This document shows positions 47,103 through 59,425 of a stretch of 64,000 nucleotides of DNA, piece by piece (position 1 is the stretch's first letter; the number at the start of each line of letters is the position of its first letter). The stretch is from Collybiopsis luxurians FD-317 M1 (taxonomy: Eukaryota; Basidiomycota; Agaricomycetes; Agaricales; Omphalotaceae). The stretch spans positions 82,513-146,512 of the forward strand of contig KN834786.1 in assembly GCA_000827265.1 (NCBI GenBank), given 5' to 3'. Below the pieces are notes generated by a model. That model ran no database searches. It was not told the origin of the DNA and was given only the letters and a program-made list of their open reading frames with translations. The position numbers and the translations under genes were made by a program.

Positions 47103-49108
47103 TCAATGCTGAGATTGAGACCAGTCGATAGAGTTGATGTCAATGCCTTCTTGAACCATCTCCCATAATGGACTGCAACACAATGAAGAATGATTTAGTA
47201 ATCAGAGAAACTGTAAGGATGACCAACGAACCTCATCTCTCGCAATCGATGAACAGTCTTAACTATGTGTTGAATAACGAAATCAATCTCAGCTTCAGTG
47301 GTAAATCGACCGATCCCGAACCGCAGAGAAGAATGTGCCATATCCTCAGCAGCGCCTGATGATAGACATTAAACTTCAGCTTGAAGCAAAATCAATGCAA
47401 CTTACCGAGAGCACGAAGTACGTATGATGGCTCTAGAGATGCGGAAGTGCATGCGGAACCAGAAGAAAGAGCGATATCCTGAATCCAACGGTTAGTGTTA
47501 TAGAAGGCAATATGATGACTGAGGTCATACCTTCAATGCCATAAGGAGACTTTCACCCTCGACATACGAAAAACTCAAATTGACGCAGCCAGGATAACCG
47601 TCGACATCCCCATTCCGAACAACATGTTCTACTTGAGCATTAATGCCATCAATGAGTCGTTTGGATAAGACGTCGATGTGTACACGATCTCTCTGAAAAA
47701 TCGTCAGGTTTGACTCAAAGAGAAAGCCGCCCAAAATAAGCATAGATCAGTACCCCTGCACATATCTCATTCCCGAGCTGATGAAACTGAACGAGCAGCA
47801 TATCACTCGAGTCGCGATTCACATTTGGAATTGCGAGCGCGCGTCTTCGTCACTAAGATGAAAAAAAGCCGGAATACTTACAGCCATCTCTTTCTTCGCG
47901 ATCCGAGCGGCTTCACCTATACCAACCACCAGCGCAGTAGGGAGTGTTCCGCTTCTTAAACCTCGTTCCTGTCCGCCCCCACTTAAGATAGGCTCCAATC
48001 GCACACGAGGTCGCCTCCTAACGTACGCGGCACCTACACCCTTCGGTCCGTACAGCTTGTGACCAGAGATACTCATAAGATCTACGTTCATTTCGTTGAC
48101 ATCAACGTGTACTTTTCCAACAGCTTGGGCAGCGTCTGTATGGAGATATACACCGCGGTGTTTTCGAAGGAGGGCGCCGATTTCCTTGATAGGCTGTATA
48201 ACGCCAGTTTCATTGTTGACCGTCATAATCGAGACTAGTGATGTATCGGGTCGAATGGCTGCTTCCAGTTCGTCAAGAGAAATAATGCCATTGTTTTGGA
48301 CCGGAAGATATGTGATATCGAAGCCTTCTTCTCCGAGCTTCCGGCAAGAGTCTAGCACACATTTGTGCTCCTGATTAAACGGTCGTTAAACTATGTGAGA
48401 AAAAGAACTGAGGAGGTACACGAACAGTTTGTGTTGTTATAATGTGCCTTTTCTTTTCTTTATGAAATCGTGCAACGCCCTTGATGGCCATATTATTGGT
48501 CTCCGTGGCGCCAGAAGTAAATACGATGTCCTTGGGGTCAGCGCCAATGAGATCTGCGACGTGCTGCAAGATTTGGTTAGCTTGAGGGAGACTTTAATCC
48601 ATGTGGTAGACAGACCTTGCGGGCGTCCTCAACGGCTTCCTCAGCCTCCCATCCGTATGCATGAGTACGGCTATGGGGATTGCCGTACTGGTCGGTAAGA
48701 TAGGGTAGCATGGCGTCCAAAACTCGGGGATCTACTGGTGTGGTCGACTAGGATGAATTTAATACCATTCAGCACTCAACAAGTCGAATTGGATGCACCT
48801 GCATGTCGAGGTAAATGGGTCGAGTTTTTTCTTTTAGTGATCCTTCGCGCTGGGGCATTTCCAGCTTAAAGCCGAACATATCTAAAGCTAGTAAGATCCT
48901 GATTCTGCATCTGGTTTTCTTGTGGCTACACACCAGCCCTGGGTGTAAAGTGGCTTTCATCTTTGTACGTCGAAGGTAAATCCACAACACTGGCTCTATC
49001 TGCGCCTGAAGGCTGGACTATGCCTCTGCGACCCCAGCAAACATGAGCCGGGCTCTTGGCTTTCGACGAAGCCCCTCGCGAGGCTGCGCGCGATATTCTT
49101 GAAAGCAT
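47103..49108 (-). CDS. NFS1: Cysteine desulfurase NFS1, mitochondrial
   Basis: A PLP enzyme that takes sulfur from cysteine for iron-sulfur cluster assembly and tRNA thiolation in the mitochondrial matrix. The N-terminus ([18 protein letters not shown]) is a typical presequence. Next are [23 protein letters not shown] and [19 protein letters not shown], then [19 protein letters not shown]. The PLP-binding Lys region is [17 protein letters not shown], followed by [17 protein letters not shown]. The mobile catalytic Cys loop is [21 protein letters not shown]. The end is [18 protein letters not shown]. About eight exons. All signature residues of the eukaryotic enzyme are present, so it should be functional. 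Confidence 0.95.
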
Positions 49109-49719
49109 TAGATGGAAGTAAGAGGCAAAGAAAGAGAATGAACGGAAACGGAGCTCCCGGGAACCTGGCCAGTGTCTAAGAGTATCGTGACTTGCGTCAG
49201 ATTTGTCAGGCTTCTTACGTCCGACTGTTTCCGAATGCCCGACGCGCCGACGACTCGGCAAAACGCGGCTTTTAACTTCAGGCCAAGTCCATTGCGGACA
49301 GTAACCAGTGGAGATAGTGGAGGGAATACTGGGAGGCAGGAGGGAATACTGGAAGGCAAAGTTATATTGTGTACATTGACTCTGAGGCCGCCGAATGTAC
49401 TCGTGCGACTCAAAACCCTCGGACTGTATCATGAGAGTCAACTTGGTGACACAAAAAAACCCATCGACCCAGCGCCTTGATGCCGAGGGCTTCTCGACAT
49501 AAACTCAAGTAAAAAAGCTGAGTTCATGTTCAAAAGTGAATTCCTTGATTCCAAGGGTTATGGTGAGTCATCGATGACAAAGTTCAGTTTGAGTTTGAGG
49601 AAAAGGTTGAGATACAGTTCTTACAACGAAACTTGAATACAATGCAAAGGGATCAAATCGCGCCTGAGAAGCAGCCAACGCACTCCCGCACTCCCACACT
49701 CCACCCACTTCATTCCAAT
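49109..49719. other. Intergenic region
   Basis: Upstream flank of NFS1. The open frames here lack motif or splice support. Confidence 0.4.
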
Positions 49720-50460
49720 GCTAAGGATGCCACTTTCTCAGGAGTCAGCACGACAATCTGTTCAGATGCGATACTAGATACGAGCATGATACAAGCCCCC
49801 TTGCTAAAGGCACCAAATCCCGCGCAATCTCGGCGATTTCGAGTCCTACAGACAACCATTGCTCGGGATGAAATACGAATGATGTTAGGAAAGACCTCGG
49901 GATTGAAATACATGAATGTCGCACTCATTTCAACGCGCATTTGACAAGATCTATCAAGTACTTAGATCAGTAGTTCTGGTACTTCAAGGACTTCTGCTTA
50001 CACCAAGAGTGTTGGGGCACCATGCGGAAAAGAGTGTGATCCACCCCAACTGAGTAACGGAGGCAGTATAGAGCGAGCGCAGAGTTTTGAGCAATTTCTG
50101 GTCATAGAAGGCTTATTTAAGTTGAATCGGTTACTAGGAAAGGCAACTTTTCTACCCAAAGGTTTCTCTTTGTTGGGCCAAGCTTCACAGTGCTTTTCAG
50201 CTAATCTTTGGCTGCCAATTGATTCCTCTCTTGTAGCATACTTAGTATGCTACCATATACTTATGTGGTATTTCTAATCTGAGGCATCCGCCACATAAGT
50301 TATCAAATCAGCATAACTGAGGGGTGTCACTTCCTGCGCCCATAAAGATAACACCCAAGTTGTCAAAGACCTCAATCCCAAGTTCTTTGGACATCTGACA
50401 TTCTATTTTGGGGCCAAAAGATGCTCGTAAACCATTGTGCTTGTGGTGAGAATAACTTGG
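49720..50460 (-). pseudogene. Decayed cytochrome P450 fragment
   Basis: A truncated and eroded relative of the P450 gene lying to its right. Pieces follow the same order on minus: a region like GANTLGVIFMGAG-type I-helix sequence near 50340, a WPNKEK-like K' region near 50180, a PLS-like segment near 50040 and RVEMSATFMYFNPEVFPN near 49920. The heme loop is broken, since the equivalent of FSKGTRIC reads AFSKGAC out of place. Frame shifts, stops and deletions separate the pieces. There is no N-terminal part or usable start, so a product is not expected. It is best read as the remnant of a tandem duplication. Confidence 0.75.
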
Positions 50461-50730
50461 GAACAGGAAAGGCTACCGGGCAGGCCCGGGGATGTCAATA
50501 CAAACTTATAAGGCTCTAGTTGGCCCTAGAAATAGGGTTGAAGTCAGATGTATTTTGTCAGCCATGTCAGGATGCGTAGAATTTCAGAGACAGGAATGGA
50601 TGTGATCAAGGTTCTTCAGCCTTTGACCCGAGAAATCGGAACCAATAAGAGATGGTCCGAATAAGAAATGGTCCGTGCAATAACAATTGTAGTCATACAT
50701 ATGTTCTTATTTGACACCTGGGACTTAGGA

Positions 50731-52753
50731 CTATGCCGCAACTTTTTCAACCGAAACTCGATAGTCTTTTGCCCATTGCACAGTGAAATAATCGAGTTGG
50801 TGTTCAAATGTGAAATCTTCAATGCTAGGGGTACAATCAATGACTGAATTAAGTTGAGAGAAATAGCACATACGTGTTCTCGTCAACGACGAGGTTTAGG
50901 TTGAATTTGCGGAAAAGGTTTCCGAAAATAAGATACAGTTCGGACCATCCTAGGCTTGGAAAGAGAAATCAAAGCGTGCATAGGAAGCAGAAACTCTTTC
51001 ATCCAATGGTACCTACTTCAATCCAACGCTAATAATGGCTTCAGCTCAGCATGATGATCTGTTCAAATTCAGAATAGTGGCTCACCAGATGCGAGTACCT
51101 TTGCTGAAAGGCACCAGATCATGCGTCATCTCAGCGGTTTCCCCTGACAACCATCGATCAGGGCTAAATATAAAGGGGTCGGGGAAGACATCGGAATTGA
51201 AATGCATGAATGTCGCGCTCATTTCGACACGCGTCTGACGAACATTTGTGAGATAAAAGCCTAAGTAGATGCCCTCTATAGTATGTATTGGAAACACTTA
51301 CACCAGTGGGAAGCTTCAGACCACCTATTTCTGGAGTGTTGGGACCTACCACACGGGAAAGAGGATGATTCACCCCAACTGAATAACGGAGTGTTTCTTT
51401 GATGAATGCAGTCTAAAGCAACTGGTTAGTTTCCCAGGCATCCAGGGCTCCAAAATTTATTGACATACCAAATAGGGCAACTTTTCTAATGCAGTAATAC
51501 TCAAGGGTTTATCTTTGTTAGGCCAAGCTTTGCGGAGCTCTCCAGCTAATCTCTGGCTGATTGCTTTTTCTCTTGTTGCATAGTAAGTGCCTACATATGC
51601 TGCATTTCCGACCTAAGTCACCTGCTCATGAGCTGTCAAAGTCTGCATAAAGAGCACATCTAACCGTATCACTTCCTGCACCTGCAAAGATGACGGCATC
51701 ATCGAGCAGCTCGTACTTTGTTGGTCGTTTGTTGACATCTTTTGGAGCCAAAAGATGTTGATAAACTGTTTCATGCTCGGTGGTCGTGACAAGGTCGGGG
51801 TTGGTCAGAAATCTATCGATCTGGTGCTGAAGGCCATTTCGCAGATCTGTAAAACCTTTATACTGGGGAAGCAGCCATAAAACCAGCTTTTGCGGCCCAT
51901 TGATAATCCACCAAACAGTCCAAGGGAAATATCTTGGGAGCCAGAAATTCTTGAAAGTGCCCTCCACAGATAGAACCAAAGGATGATCAAAATGTGGGTG
52001 ATCAAGAGTATTAGGTGATTCCGCAAAGCAGTAAGAAGTGATAATATCAGCAGTTAGAGAGCGGAAGGCGGAAGATACCTCCACGCTTGATCCCGTAGTA
52101 CTGTAGTATTCCTCCAATACCGAGATCAACCTGTCAACCTTGACAGAATTTACATAAGTACATGAATGCGTGTTTGTCAATGCAGAAAGCTACCTTTTGC
52201 TGGATTGTGTACTCAAGTTCCAGAATTGCGCGACGAGAAAATAGTGGCGCCATTAAGGCCCTTCTGGCCTTTGCCTTCTGGGGATCACAAGTTGCCCAAG
52301 CCGACTGAGGGGCAATTGCACCAATGCCATGATATAAGTCAGAGTCTTTCACTAACGTGGTTCCAAAGGTGTATATGTCATGGTAGGCTCGGGGATAATT
52401 GAAATGAAGCTGCATTGGAAGGGGTATCTGGGATTCAGTAAATCGGCAGATGATTTGCAGTTGGACAGACCCTGTTGGGACCAATTCTGACGACCGGACC
52501 TACGGAAAGTATTACCAGTGGTTAACATTAAGTGCGAGCATCCATTCTAGATGGACATGCCATAGATTTTGTGCAATCTATCGAGCTCAGCAATCCATCT
52601 ACCCCCCTTGATCAGATTGAAATAGGCCGCATATCCTTCGCTCAATGCGGCCAGAGTTGGTCCGGGGAATTCGGAGAGGGGATGCAAAAAAAGCCTGTAG
52701 AATGTTGATCCCCCGATGTAAGTGAAAGCAAGAGAAGCGAGTAGGAGATACAT
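50731..52753 (-). CDS. Cytochrome P450, diverged fourth member
   Basis: A complete P450 related to but clearly different from the three tandem copies. The N-terminal anchor is MYLLLASLAFTYIGGSTFYR, with FLHPLSEFPGPTLAAL as hinge. RRALMAPLFSRRAILELEY, the I-helix AGSDTV then GNAAYVGTYYA, WPNKDKPLSI, and an ExxR helix followed by HPLSRVVGPNTPEIGG are all present. The heme loop reads FSKGTRIC|LGWSELYL, with the Cys codon split by an intron exactly as in the other copies. The end is FTVQWAKDYRVSVEKVAA. The shared split Cys codon shows common descent. It sits 17 kb from the array, next to its own decayed duplicate. Expected in the ER membrane; substrate unknown. Confidence 0.86.
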
Positions 52754-53466
52754 GGTTAGGTAGCAGCTGTCAACTGCGTCCAAAAGCGGGGAAACTATTT
52801 ATGTATTCTTTACAAGCAAAAAACGTGACCTGAAATTGGAAGAATTACAACCAGTTTACTCGATGCCGCTGGACGCCACGAGACCAAGAAGTTAGTAGCA
52901 AAAGTTCAGAAACGTCCAACCATTATGTACTGTACCCCGAATTAAAACTGAATTGTTCGAGATGAGATTTAATGTACAACATGTAGTCAATGTAGAAAAA
53001 AAACTCACGGTCATTTCTGACGAGTCTTCCATTATACAGAACAAGACACTTTCCAAGAATGTATTGTCTATTCCATTCAAGTTACTTCTATGTAGCTAAC
53101 CGAAAGAACCCAGCTCAGCATGACTGGACGTGAGCCGCAAACTTTCTAAACACGTAGACTATTCACGCTATTTTCAATGGAATACACCGCCCTATCATCC
53201 CGCCACAACTAGGAGCGCTCGACTGCAGGTCTGAGCTCGCCCTAGACTGTCATGAGAACCTGTTCAATGTTAGTAGACAGTCTGGGTGGGTGCGCGCGGA
53301 CTTAGAAATTTGCACCGCTGATCGGCTCGTCGGCATTTCCAGTGTCCACCCAAAAAATTCTGCTCGGCCGAAATGCTTGATGCGTCATTCATGGTTTGAC
53401 CGGAAGGTAAATATCCCAGCTCGTCAAGAGCTTGACCTAGGTCAATTTTGAAAAAATGACATATGT
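52754..53466. other. Intergenic region upstream of the fourth P450
   Basis: No gene recognised. The short minus-strand open frame near 53270-53476 has no motif or splice support. Confidence 0.4.
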
Positions 53467-53839
53467 CAGCTAACAACGAAATTGTAGCAATGTTTCGAAA
53501 AAACGCACCTCAGTGATCTTGTTTATAGTAAACAAAGATGATGACATTTGCTCCACAGTGCCGCGAGGCCGAATGGGTAGGATTCTAGTGATATCATGCT
53601 ATTCTTTCTCGGTGACTCTCAATGTAGTATTGTAAGAGCTATATGTACACATAATGGAACATAAGTACACATAATTTATACCCCGAAGAGTCGATGAAAG
53701 CTTTTAAAGAAACGAGGTGTTGATGCTGGGTGGAGCAAGGGTGGAGCAATGGTGGAGCAGATGTCATTATCTTTGTACTATAAACAAGATCACTGAGGTG
53801 CGTTTTTACGAAACATTGCTACAATTTTGTTGTTAGCTG
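53467..53839. mobile_element. MITE-like element with about 90-bp terminal inverted repeats
   Basis: The left arm 53467-53556 begins CAGCTAACAACGAAATTGTA and the right arm 53752-53839 is its reverse complement, ending TTGTTGTTAGCTG. By eye the arms differ at four bases and one 2-nt gap, so they are about 95% alike. The 195 bp centre has no coding capacity. Three GTGGAGCA units stand just inside the right arm. This is the form of a non-autonomous DNA transposon or fold-back element. I could not identify a convincing target-site duplication: the flanks read ATATGT on the left and GTACTC on the right. Confidence 0.85.
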
Positions 53840-53873
53840 GTACTCGAGTAGATTGGCCGACTTCGCAGTAGTG

Positions 53874-54321
53874 TTGCCGCGGCTAAGCGAAAGGCACTTC
53901 CGGCTCAAAATTTAAATTGAATTTTTTGCCTCATAATAGTGCATGGAACCTGCAAGGGTATGCCAAATGATGGAGGGAAGTCATCTGCATGTCTTCAAAA
54001 GAGACCAGGTATCGATCTATTCGCTCAGTGGATGAGCATTTCGTAATTACATTTATCGGGCCCGGATTGAGCGGAGCCGCGGCTCCGATCAGTATTTCGT
54101 GAATGAAACCTAAACTACGGGTCTTGCGTGTAAGAACAAAAATTCAGTGAGCCGACTGACCAGGTCGTCAAGAAAACCTAGGCCGAATTCAGAAAAATGA
54201 TATATAATTGCCGGTCGCACGGCTCACTGCAAGTCTAAGAGGGTTGGAGCCCGGCTAACAAGACGGTTACCGCGGCTTAGCCGAAGGCCCTTCTGGCTTA
54301 ATTTAAATATTGCATTTTTTG
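53874..54321 (+). repeat. Pair of diverged direct repeats (CCGCGGCTNAGC...)
   Basis: Copies at 53874-53929 and 54267-54321 share CCGCGGCT, AAGG-C-TTC-GGCT and AATTTAAAT followed by ATTTTTTGC. Their 393 bp offset means they may be the ends of, or two insertions of, another small element. About three quarters of positions match by eye. Confidence 0.55.
54072..54087. repeat. 16-bp perfect palindrome CGGAGCCGCGGCTCCG
   Basis: Perfectly self-complementary and GC-rich inside an AT-rich stretch. Its centre shares CCGCGGCT with the direct repeats on both sides, which suggests a common mobile origin. Confidence 0.7.
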
Positions 54322-54971
54322 CTCTTCCTTTTTTTTTGGTGCGAGGATATCTCTTGTGGTTTTAATTGGGTTTTAACCTATGCACTGTAGGTCTCTCATG
54401 TTTAAGCCCTTTCGATACTAGCAATATTATTGGCAAGTTAACTCTCCACCGAACGGAATTTTTACACTTCTTAGGTGTGAGCAAAATCCTGTCCTGGTTA
54501 GAGAAACCTTATGTACATAACAATAGTGGTACCTGTTATAACTGGGAATCTACCATTTTCCTCCAGTAGCTCTGTAGTTCTGAGATCTCCCAACCTGTCT
54601 ATTTGAGCTGAGTACCAGCCTAAACTCGCCCCACTTAGCATCTTCACCACCATCATAGCGGGTAGACGCGAGGTAGACGGACGTATGTGCCAGTCCGCGG
54701 TCTTACTGAGCAACACCTAAACGTTAAACCCCGACATAGAACCAAGAAAATTTTTCGTCATACCTCGTCGCGGTTTTGACGTGAAGGCGCAACATTAATT
54801 GCGAAGGGTATACAAAAAAAATTTTGCCCTCGTACGTACTTAGGTATTTACAATTATGAATTACCGGTACCTCATGTTTCCACTCCCTTGAACACCCCAA
54901 ACTTTCTCCAAGAGAATATATGTTTGCAGAATATAAATATACAGTACACCGACATTTATAGCCTTGATCCC

Positions 54972-56878
54972 TTACAGAGGAGGGTTGGCCCTCGTAACCA
55001 AAGTTTGGAAGTATGACTGGAACCAAGTACCGGCCTCTGGGGCATTCGGAGCAGCATCGCTGTAAAAAGAAATCATTTCTTCCTTCAGAAAAGCTGTTGC
55101 TGGCGGGGGGAGACAATAAACTCACGAAAGAGCACAGTGTGCATCGAATCGCGGCGAAGAAGAGTTTGATGTTCCGTCGCATTCACCTCCGGGCTTGACC
55201 CATACGATAGCATCAATGAAAGATGAACCAGTGTTAAGGGTGGGTTGAGTTCCGAATCCGGCGTTGAGGACATTGCACCTATACAATCAAGCGAGGTCAA
55301 TCTTTATGTTGATAGATCAATGCGTATGGGATCGTACCAGTCACCTACAATTCGCGGTCAGTCAGTTCCTGTTGCGAAATAGATAGATTCTCTTACCCCA
55401 TTGCTGTCTGATGTTCTGTTGACCCGAGCGACCTTGGTCGACAATAAAGTGAGCAGGGAAGTTCGAGCCGAGCAGAGGAGCCAGCGCCTGCATTTAAAAG
55501 TCAACCAAAAGCGACATCCGGACGAAAATACTGAACATACGTTAATGTAGTGTATCTCATCGTAGTTGGGGTTACCCTGGGTGATGGGGTCGGGAGAAGC
55601 AGCACTGAATCAGTATCCGTCAGCGTGGTCCGTTTCGCAAATATACAAGAACCTCTTACCTCAGAGCATTGTAGTTGGCAACGTTCGTAGCAAGTCCACG
55701 AACACCAGAAGGCTTACCCGCGCTAGCGTACAGCGACGTGAAAAGTTGAGCTGCAGGTGACAAGTTTGCTGGCCAGCCAAGCCATCCAGCGTGTCCGGCG
55801 TCGAGGTACATGGTCACGCCGACGGCGGAGAGTTGCTGCATAGCATAGGTGACACATGCCAGGTAAGTCGTCTGAGCGTTCGCGCACTTCGAGACGCTCA
55901 GGTTTGTGACAAGGTTAGCCAACGAGTCTGGCTCAATCACAGCGACGATCTTGACGTCAGGGAATTCTAGATATGCATTCTGTTAAGCCTCCTTTCAAAT
56001 GCGCAAAAACGAATCGTCAAAATACGTACGTTTGATCTGAGCAACAATTGCATCAATGTAGAGCGATTTGTAGTTCGTCTCGCCGTTATCAGCGATGCTG
56101 AATTCTCCGTTCGAGGCTAGAGCAGCGCAATCACGGTCTGGAAGATCGTAGATGACGATTGGGACAATCAGTTTCTGGCCCGAAGACTTTTGTTGGGCGC
56201 TAGCAGTTGAGAGGTAGGTTCCAAAGGGTGCTATCTTGGAAACTGAGTCTAGCCAGATGAATGTAGGTATTTTCTCAACGGTGGCGGCGGCGGCGGCAGT
56301 TGAGGAGTCTGTGATTAGTTTAGCTGCAGCGGCCACTTCGGAGGCGTAAAGAGGACTAATGAAATACTGAATGGACGAAAAAGTTGAGAGCGAGCGAGAA
56401 TATTTTCAAAGAAACAGCCAACCTCGAAGCCAGTGAAAGGATTTCCGGGTGCTGGTGCAGTGCTTCCGGTACTAGTTGGAGCGGTTGTCGTTCCTACTGG
56501 AGTGGTATTTGGTGGAGTTGTTGTAGGCGGTACAGAGGCGGATCCAGGTCTGAAGCACACTGAGCGCCAACTCAGTCTGGAAAGTTTAGATCGACTTACA
56601 AGCATTGAGAGTAGTAAGGATTGATAACCGAGCACGTAGTTCCCGAAACACACGAAGTGGCTCCAGCTGGAAGAAGGGTAAATGAGAATAGTGTCGCAGC
56701 AGTATCTCAGCACTTACTCCATCCAATCCCACCACACTGGCCCCATTCCTACATACGCCCCTCGCCGGTAAACAAATAGTAGACATGCCTACACTGAAAG
56801 AAGACTTACCGGAGACTGAGCGGTAGCGAATGGGAGTACCGAAGCAAGAGCAAGTAAACCTGCAGAAGTAATCTTCAT
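54972..56878 (-). CDS. Cellobiohydrolase, GH6 with CBM1 (cellobiohydrolase II type)
   Basis: A secreted enzyme that releases cellobiose from the non-reducing ends of cellulose chains. The signal peptide is MKITSAGLLALASVLPFATA. A CBM1 cellulose-binding module follows, assembled over small exons: WGQCGGIGWTGATSCVSG then TTCSVINPYYSQCLP. Next is a Pro/Thr/Ser linker, then the GH6 domain with VIYDLPDRDCAALASNGEFS, a region holding the conserved acid residue, and VIEPDSLANLVTNL. LDAGHAGWLGWPANLSPAA, FPAHFIVDQGRSGQQNIRQQ, VWVKPGGECDGTSN and TLVTRANPPL follow. Because several introns are short, the C-terminal exons were joined by eye. A TATA element stands upstream. Such genes are usually induced by cellulose and repressed by glucose. 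Confidence 0.95.
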
Positions 56879-58523
56879 CTTGGTCCTCGAATTTGAGGGG
56901 GGAAAATCGTCTCTTGGAAACCTATGCACATTTGCTAGCTGAAGATGGGGCCCTTTATATCTGACGCTGTCATGCGAGCACCATCAACACCCAAGAGTCA
57001 TACTCAACCAGTCCAGCAACGTTAAACATCCGGTAATGCACCGAAAGACACACGGAAAGTCGTCGGGAGTCGCATTTTTTGACTTACTGATTCCGCCGTC
57101 GCATTGCGAAGCGGTCACGAGTTGAATTTCGGAAAGGATCATGCGAGAAGAAGAGCTGAAAATACATTGAATTTCCTCCATCATTTGACCTTTGACTGGG
57201 ATGTTCGAAAGGAAATCCTGCAAGAGTTGAATATAGCTCAACCTGCCGCGAAAAGTAGGCGTACTGGTATGAAGGCGAGAAAGAGGTACACATCGTCCAA
57301 AATTCGTGCCGTGTATAACTACCTACCGCAGGAGGGTTGAGAACGACTAAACGACCTGAACCGGCACAACATCGGATTTACGAGCGAAGTGACGCAGAAT
57401 TTTCCTCAAAAAGACTTTTATTTCCAGTGAAACTTAATAAGGAAGAAATGATCCATACCGGTACCTAACGCGCTCGGAAAAATTGAGGATAAAATAAAGC
57501 CCCCAAGCTCAATTGCTTCGAACGGACGAGACAAGATCTCCACAATGTCTCCGTTGCATTGTTAAGTGGGGTAACTGTCACCAACTACCAAGAACAAGAC
57601 AATCAATAGGCCACTGATGGAGAGAGATAAGGGGTAATAAAATCCGTCCGCTAAACGCGATGACTTTCAAAGGATTTCAGCGTTACACCGCCAAAAGTCC
57701 TTGAGGAGAAAATAAAATCACTACAGGCAAGAACACCGGAGAAATTAGCAAGGTGACAATTAATCACGCGAGGACGTGCTGGATATTTCAAGGTATAAGG
57801 GACGTATTCAATTGTTCGGGAGCTGGAATGAGCATCGCTCGATTGACGAATGTAGAGCCTCTCATTTCAACTACGTCAATCAACTCAGGGGAGTAGGCGG
57901 TTGAAAATATCATCCACACAGAAAGAAAACAGAAAACGAACGAACAAGCGAACTATTTCCTGGAGCCATGTTAAACGGATATCGAATTAAGTTCGGTCGA
58001 GCTTCAGCCTTCTGGAAGTGACCGCCAGCCGAACGCAGTTCACCAGCCATAGGCGAGATGGGGGAGATGTTGAATGAATATCATATTGTATACTTGCTGT
58101 CGCGTTGTTAATTCGGCTACGCGTTTTCAACTGCTAGCGGTGTATAGCGCCTTGAAGGCTGGTCAACCCGTCACAGACTCGAAGGTAAATCCACGCTCTT
58201 GTCACTATGGCTCCATGAGGGAACCATGATAGACCTCAGCTCAAGGCACACGGATATCTAAGGGAGCGCTTGCTGCAACGCATTGTATCACAGCCTATCC
58301 CGCCCTGGAATGTAGAAAGAGAGATCAAAATAATCAAGCATTGCACGCGACAGATGCACAGACTGAAAACCGAACACGACCGATCGAATCAACGATATTT
58401 GAAAAAAGTTACGTGGTGCATATATACAAACAGATCTCTATTCGCATAGATAAACAATTTGAGTGATTGCATAGCAAAATGATAAACGAATGGAGCTCAC
58501 CTGAACAACCTTTTGATCAAGTA
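56879..58523. other. Long intergenic region
   Basis: No gene accepted. A plus-strand frame at 57104-57340 includes ENTLNFLHHLTFDWDVRKEI but has no ATG context or partner exons. The stretch may hold upstream control elements of the cellobiohydrolase gene; I cannot point to specific ones. Confidence 0.4.
56951..56961 (-). promoter_or_regulatory. TATA element of the GH6 gene
   Basis: On minus this reads GATATAAAGGG, about 75 bp before the ATG at 56878, which is a normal distance for a highly expressed secreted-enzyme gene. Confidence 0.55.
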
Positions 58524-59425
58524 TCATCTTCGCTTCGTTCCACTACTCGGCGGAGGTGGAAGGAGAGGCACACCGCCTCCTGAGCTACCGGTTGAGGCGG
58601 TGGAACTGCTGTTTGTCGTTCCGAGGAGGTCTGAACTGACGCCATCCGAGGCTGGTTTCTTCTTTCCCGGAATAGCAATGGAGAATGTTTGTCCTTCTTT
58701 CAAGCTAAAGTCCTTCTTGGGTCCGGCAGGGATATGTGGGGAAGGCTTATCTTCACTCTCGGATGAGTCGCTTGGGTTTTTGCTTGCTCGCCAGCGCCTG
58801 CATATGTGGTTAAACGATTGGATCAAAGAGGTTGTGCATACGCGTACTTCGTGTAATCCTGTAGAGCCACGTCTGAAGAGCGGTAAGCATAGAAGAAAGG
58901 CATTGAATGAAAAGATCACATACTGAAATCAAAGCTATCCGTGCGCTCGATGAAGCCCATTCCAATGTAAGCTTTTCTACCGCCGTCCTCGACTCTGACT
59001 ACAAAATATCTGGACGAGTCGAGCACAGCTTCAACGGAGGGCTTTGCAGGGTCATAGTCAGCTTTTGCAAATACTGCCAGATTATAAGCGGGAGAAACTT
59101 GAAGGGATATTTGACATACATTCGCCTGGAACCCGAATTGATAAAGATATGAGAGCTAAAGCAGGATACTCACCAGTAGTAGCGTCTTCAAAGAGAATGG
59201 AAACTCCAGCCTTCTTCTCAATGATTCTCAGACGACCCTTCCACAGCGGTTGAGCGAGATCGCCCCATTCTGCCGCTCGATGTCCTTCGTTGGCCTTGAG
59301 CGGTGGAATCTTGAATACTGAGCGATCCTGAGTAAAGCCTGAAGATACAAGCATTGAACCTTACCTGATACCTCTCTAGCGACGTGCAAAACCGATTCAA
59401 TATCATCGTCGAAAGTCAAGTCCAT
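58524..59425 (-). CDS. NECAP-like clathrin adaptor protein
   Basis: NECAP proteins bind AP-2 through a PH-like (DUF1681) domain and help clathrin-coated vesicle formation at the plasma membrane. Five exons are supported by exact phase. The order is [20 protein letters not shown], then the domain hallmarks [77 protein letters not shown] and [20 protein letters not shown]-terminal Ser/Pro/Gly-rich tail ends [11 protein letters not shown] and contains the stretch [18 protein letters not shown], a conserved feature of the family. The start at 59425 leaves 96 bp to the divergent CSN8 gene. Confidence 0.93.

Larger units (their letters stand above)
53840..54971. other. Repeat-rich intergenic region
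   Basis: No gene recognised. It contains a 55 bp diverged direct repeat at 53874-53929 and 54267-54321 and a 16 bp palindrome at 54072-54087. Confidence 0.5.

Noticed and set aside
57104..57340. Plus-strand open frame in the gap upstream of the cellobiohydrolase
   Set aside because: No recognisable motif, no partner exon, and a competing minus frame of equal quality.
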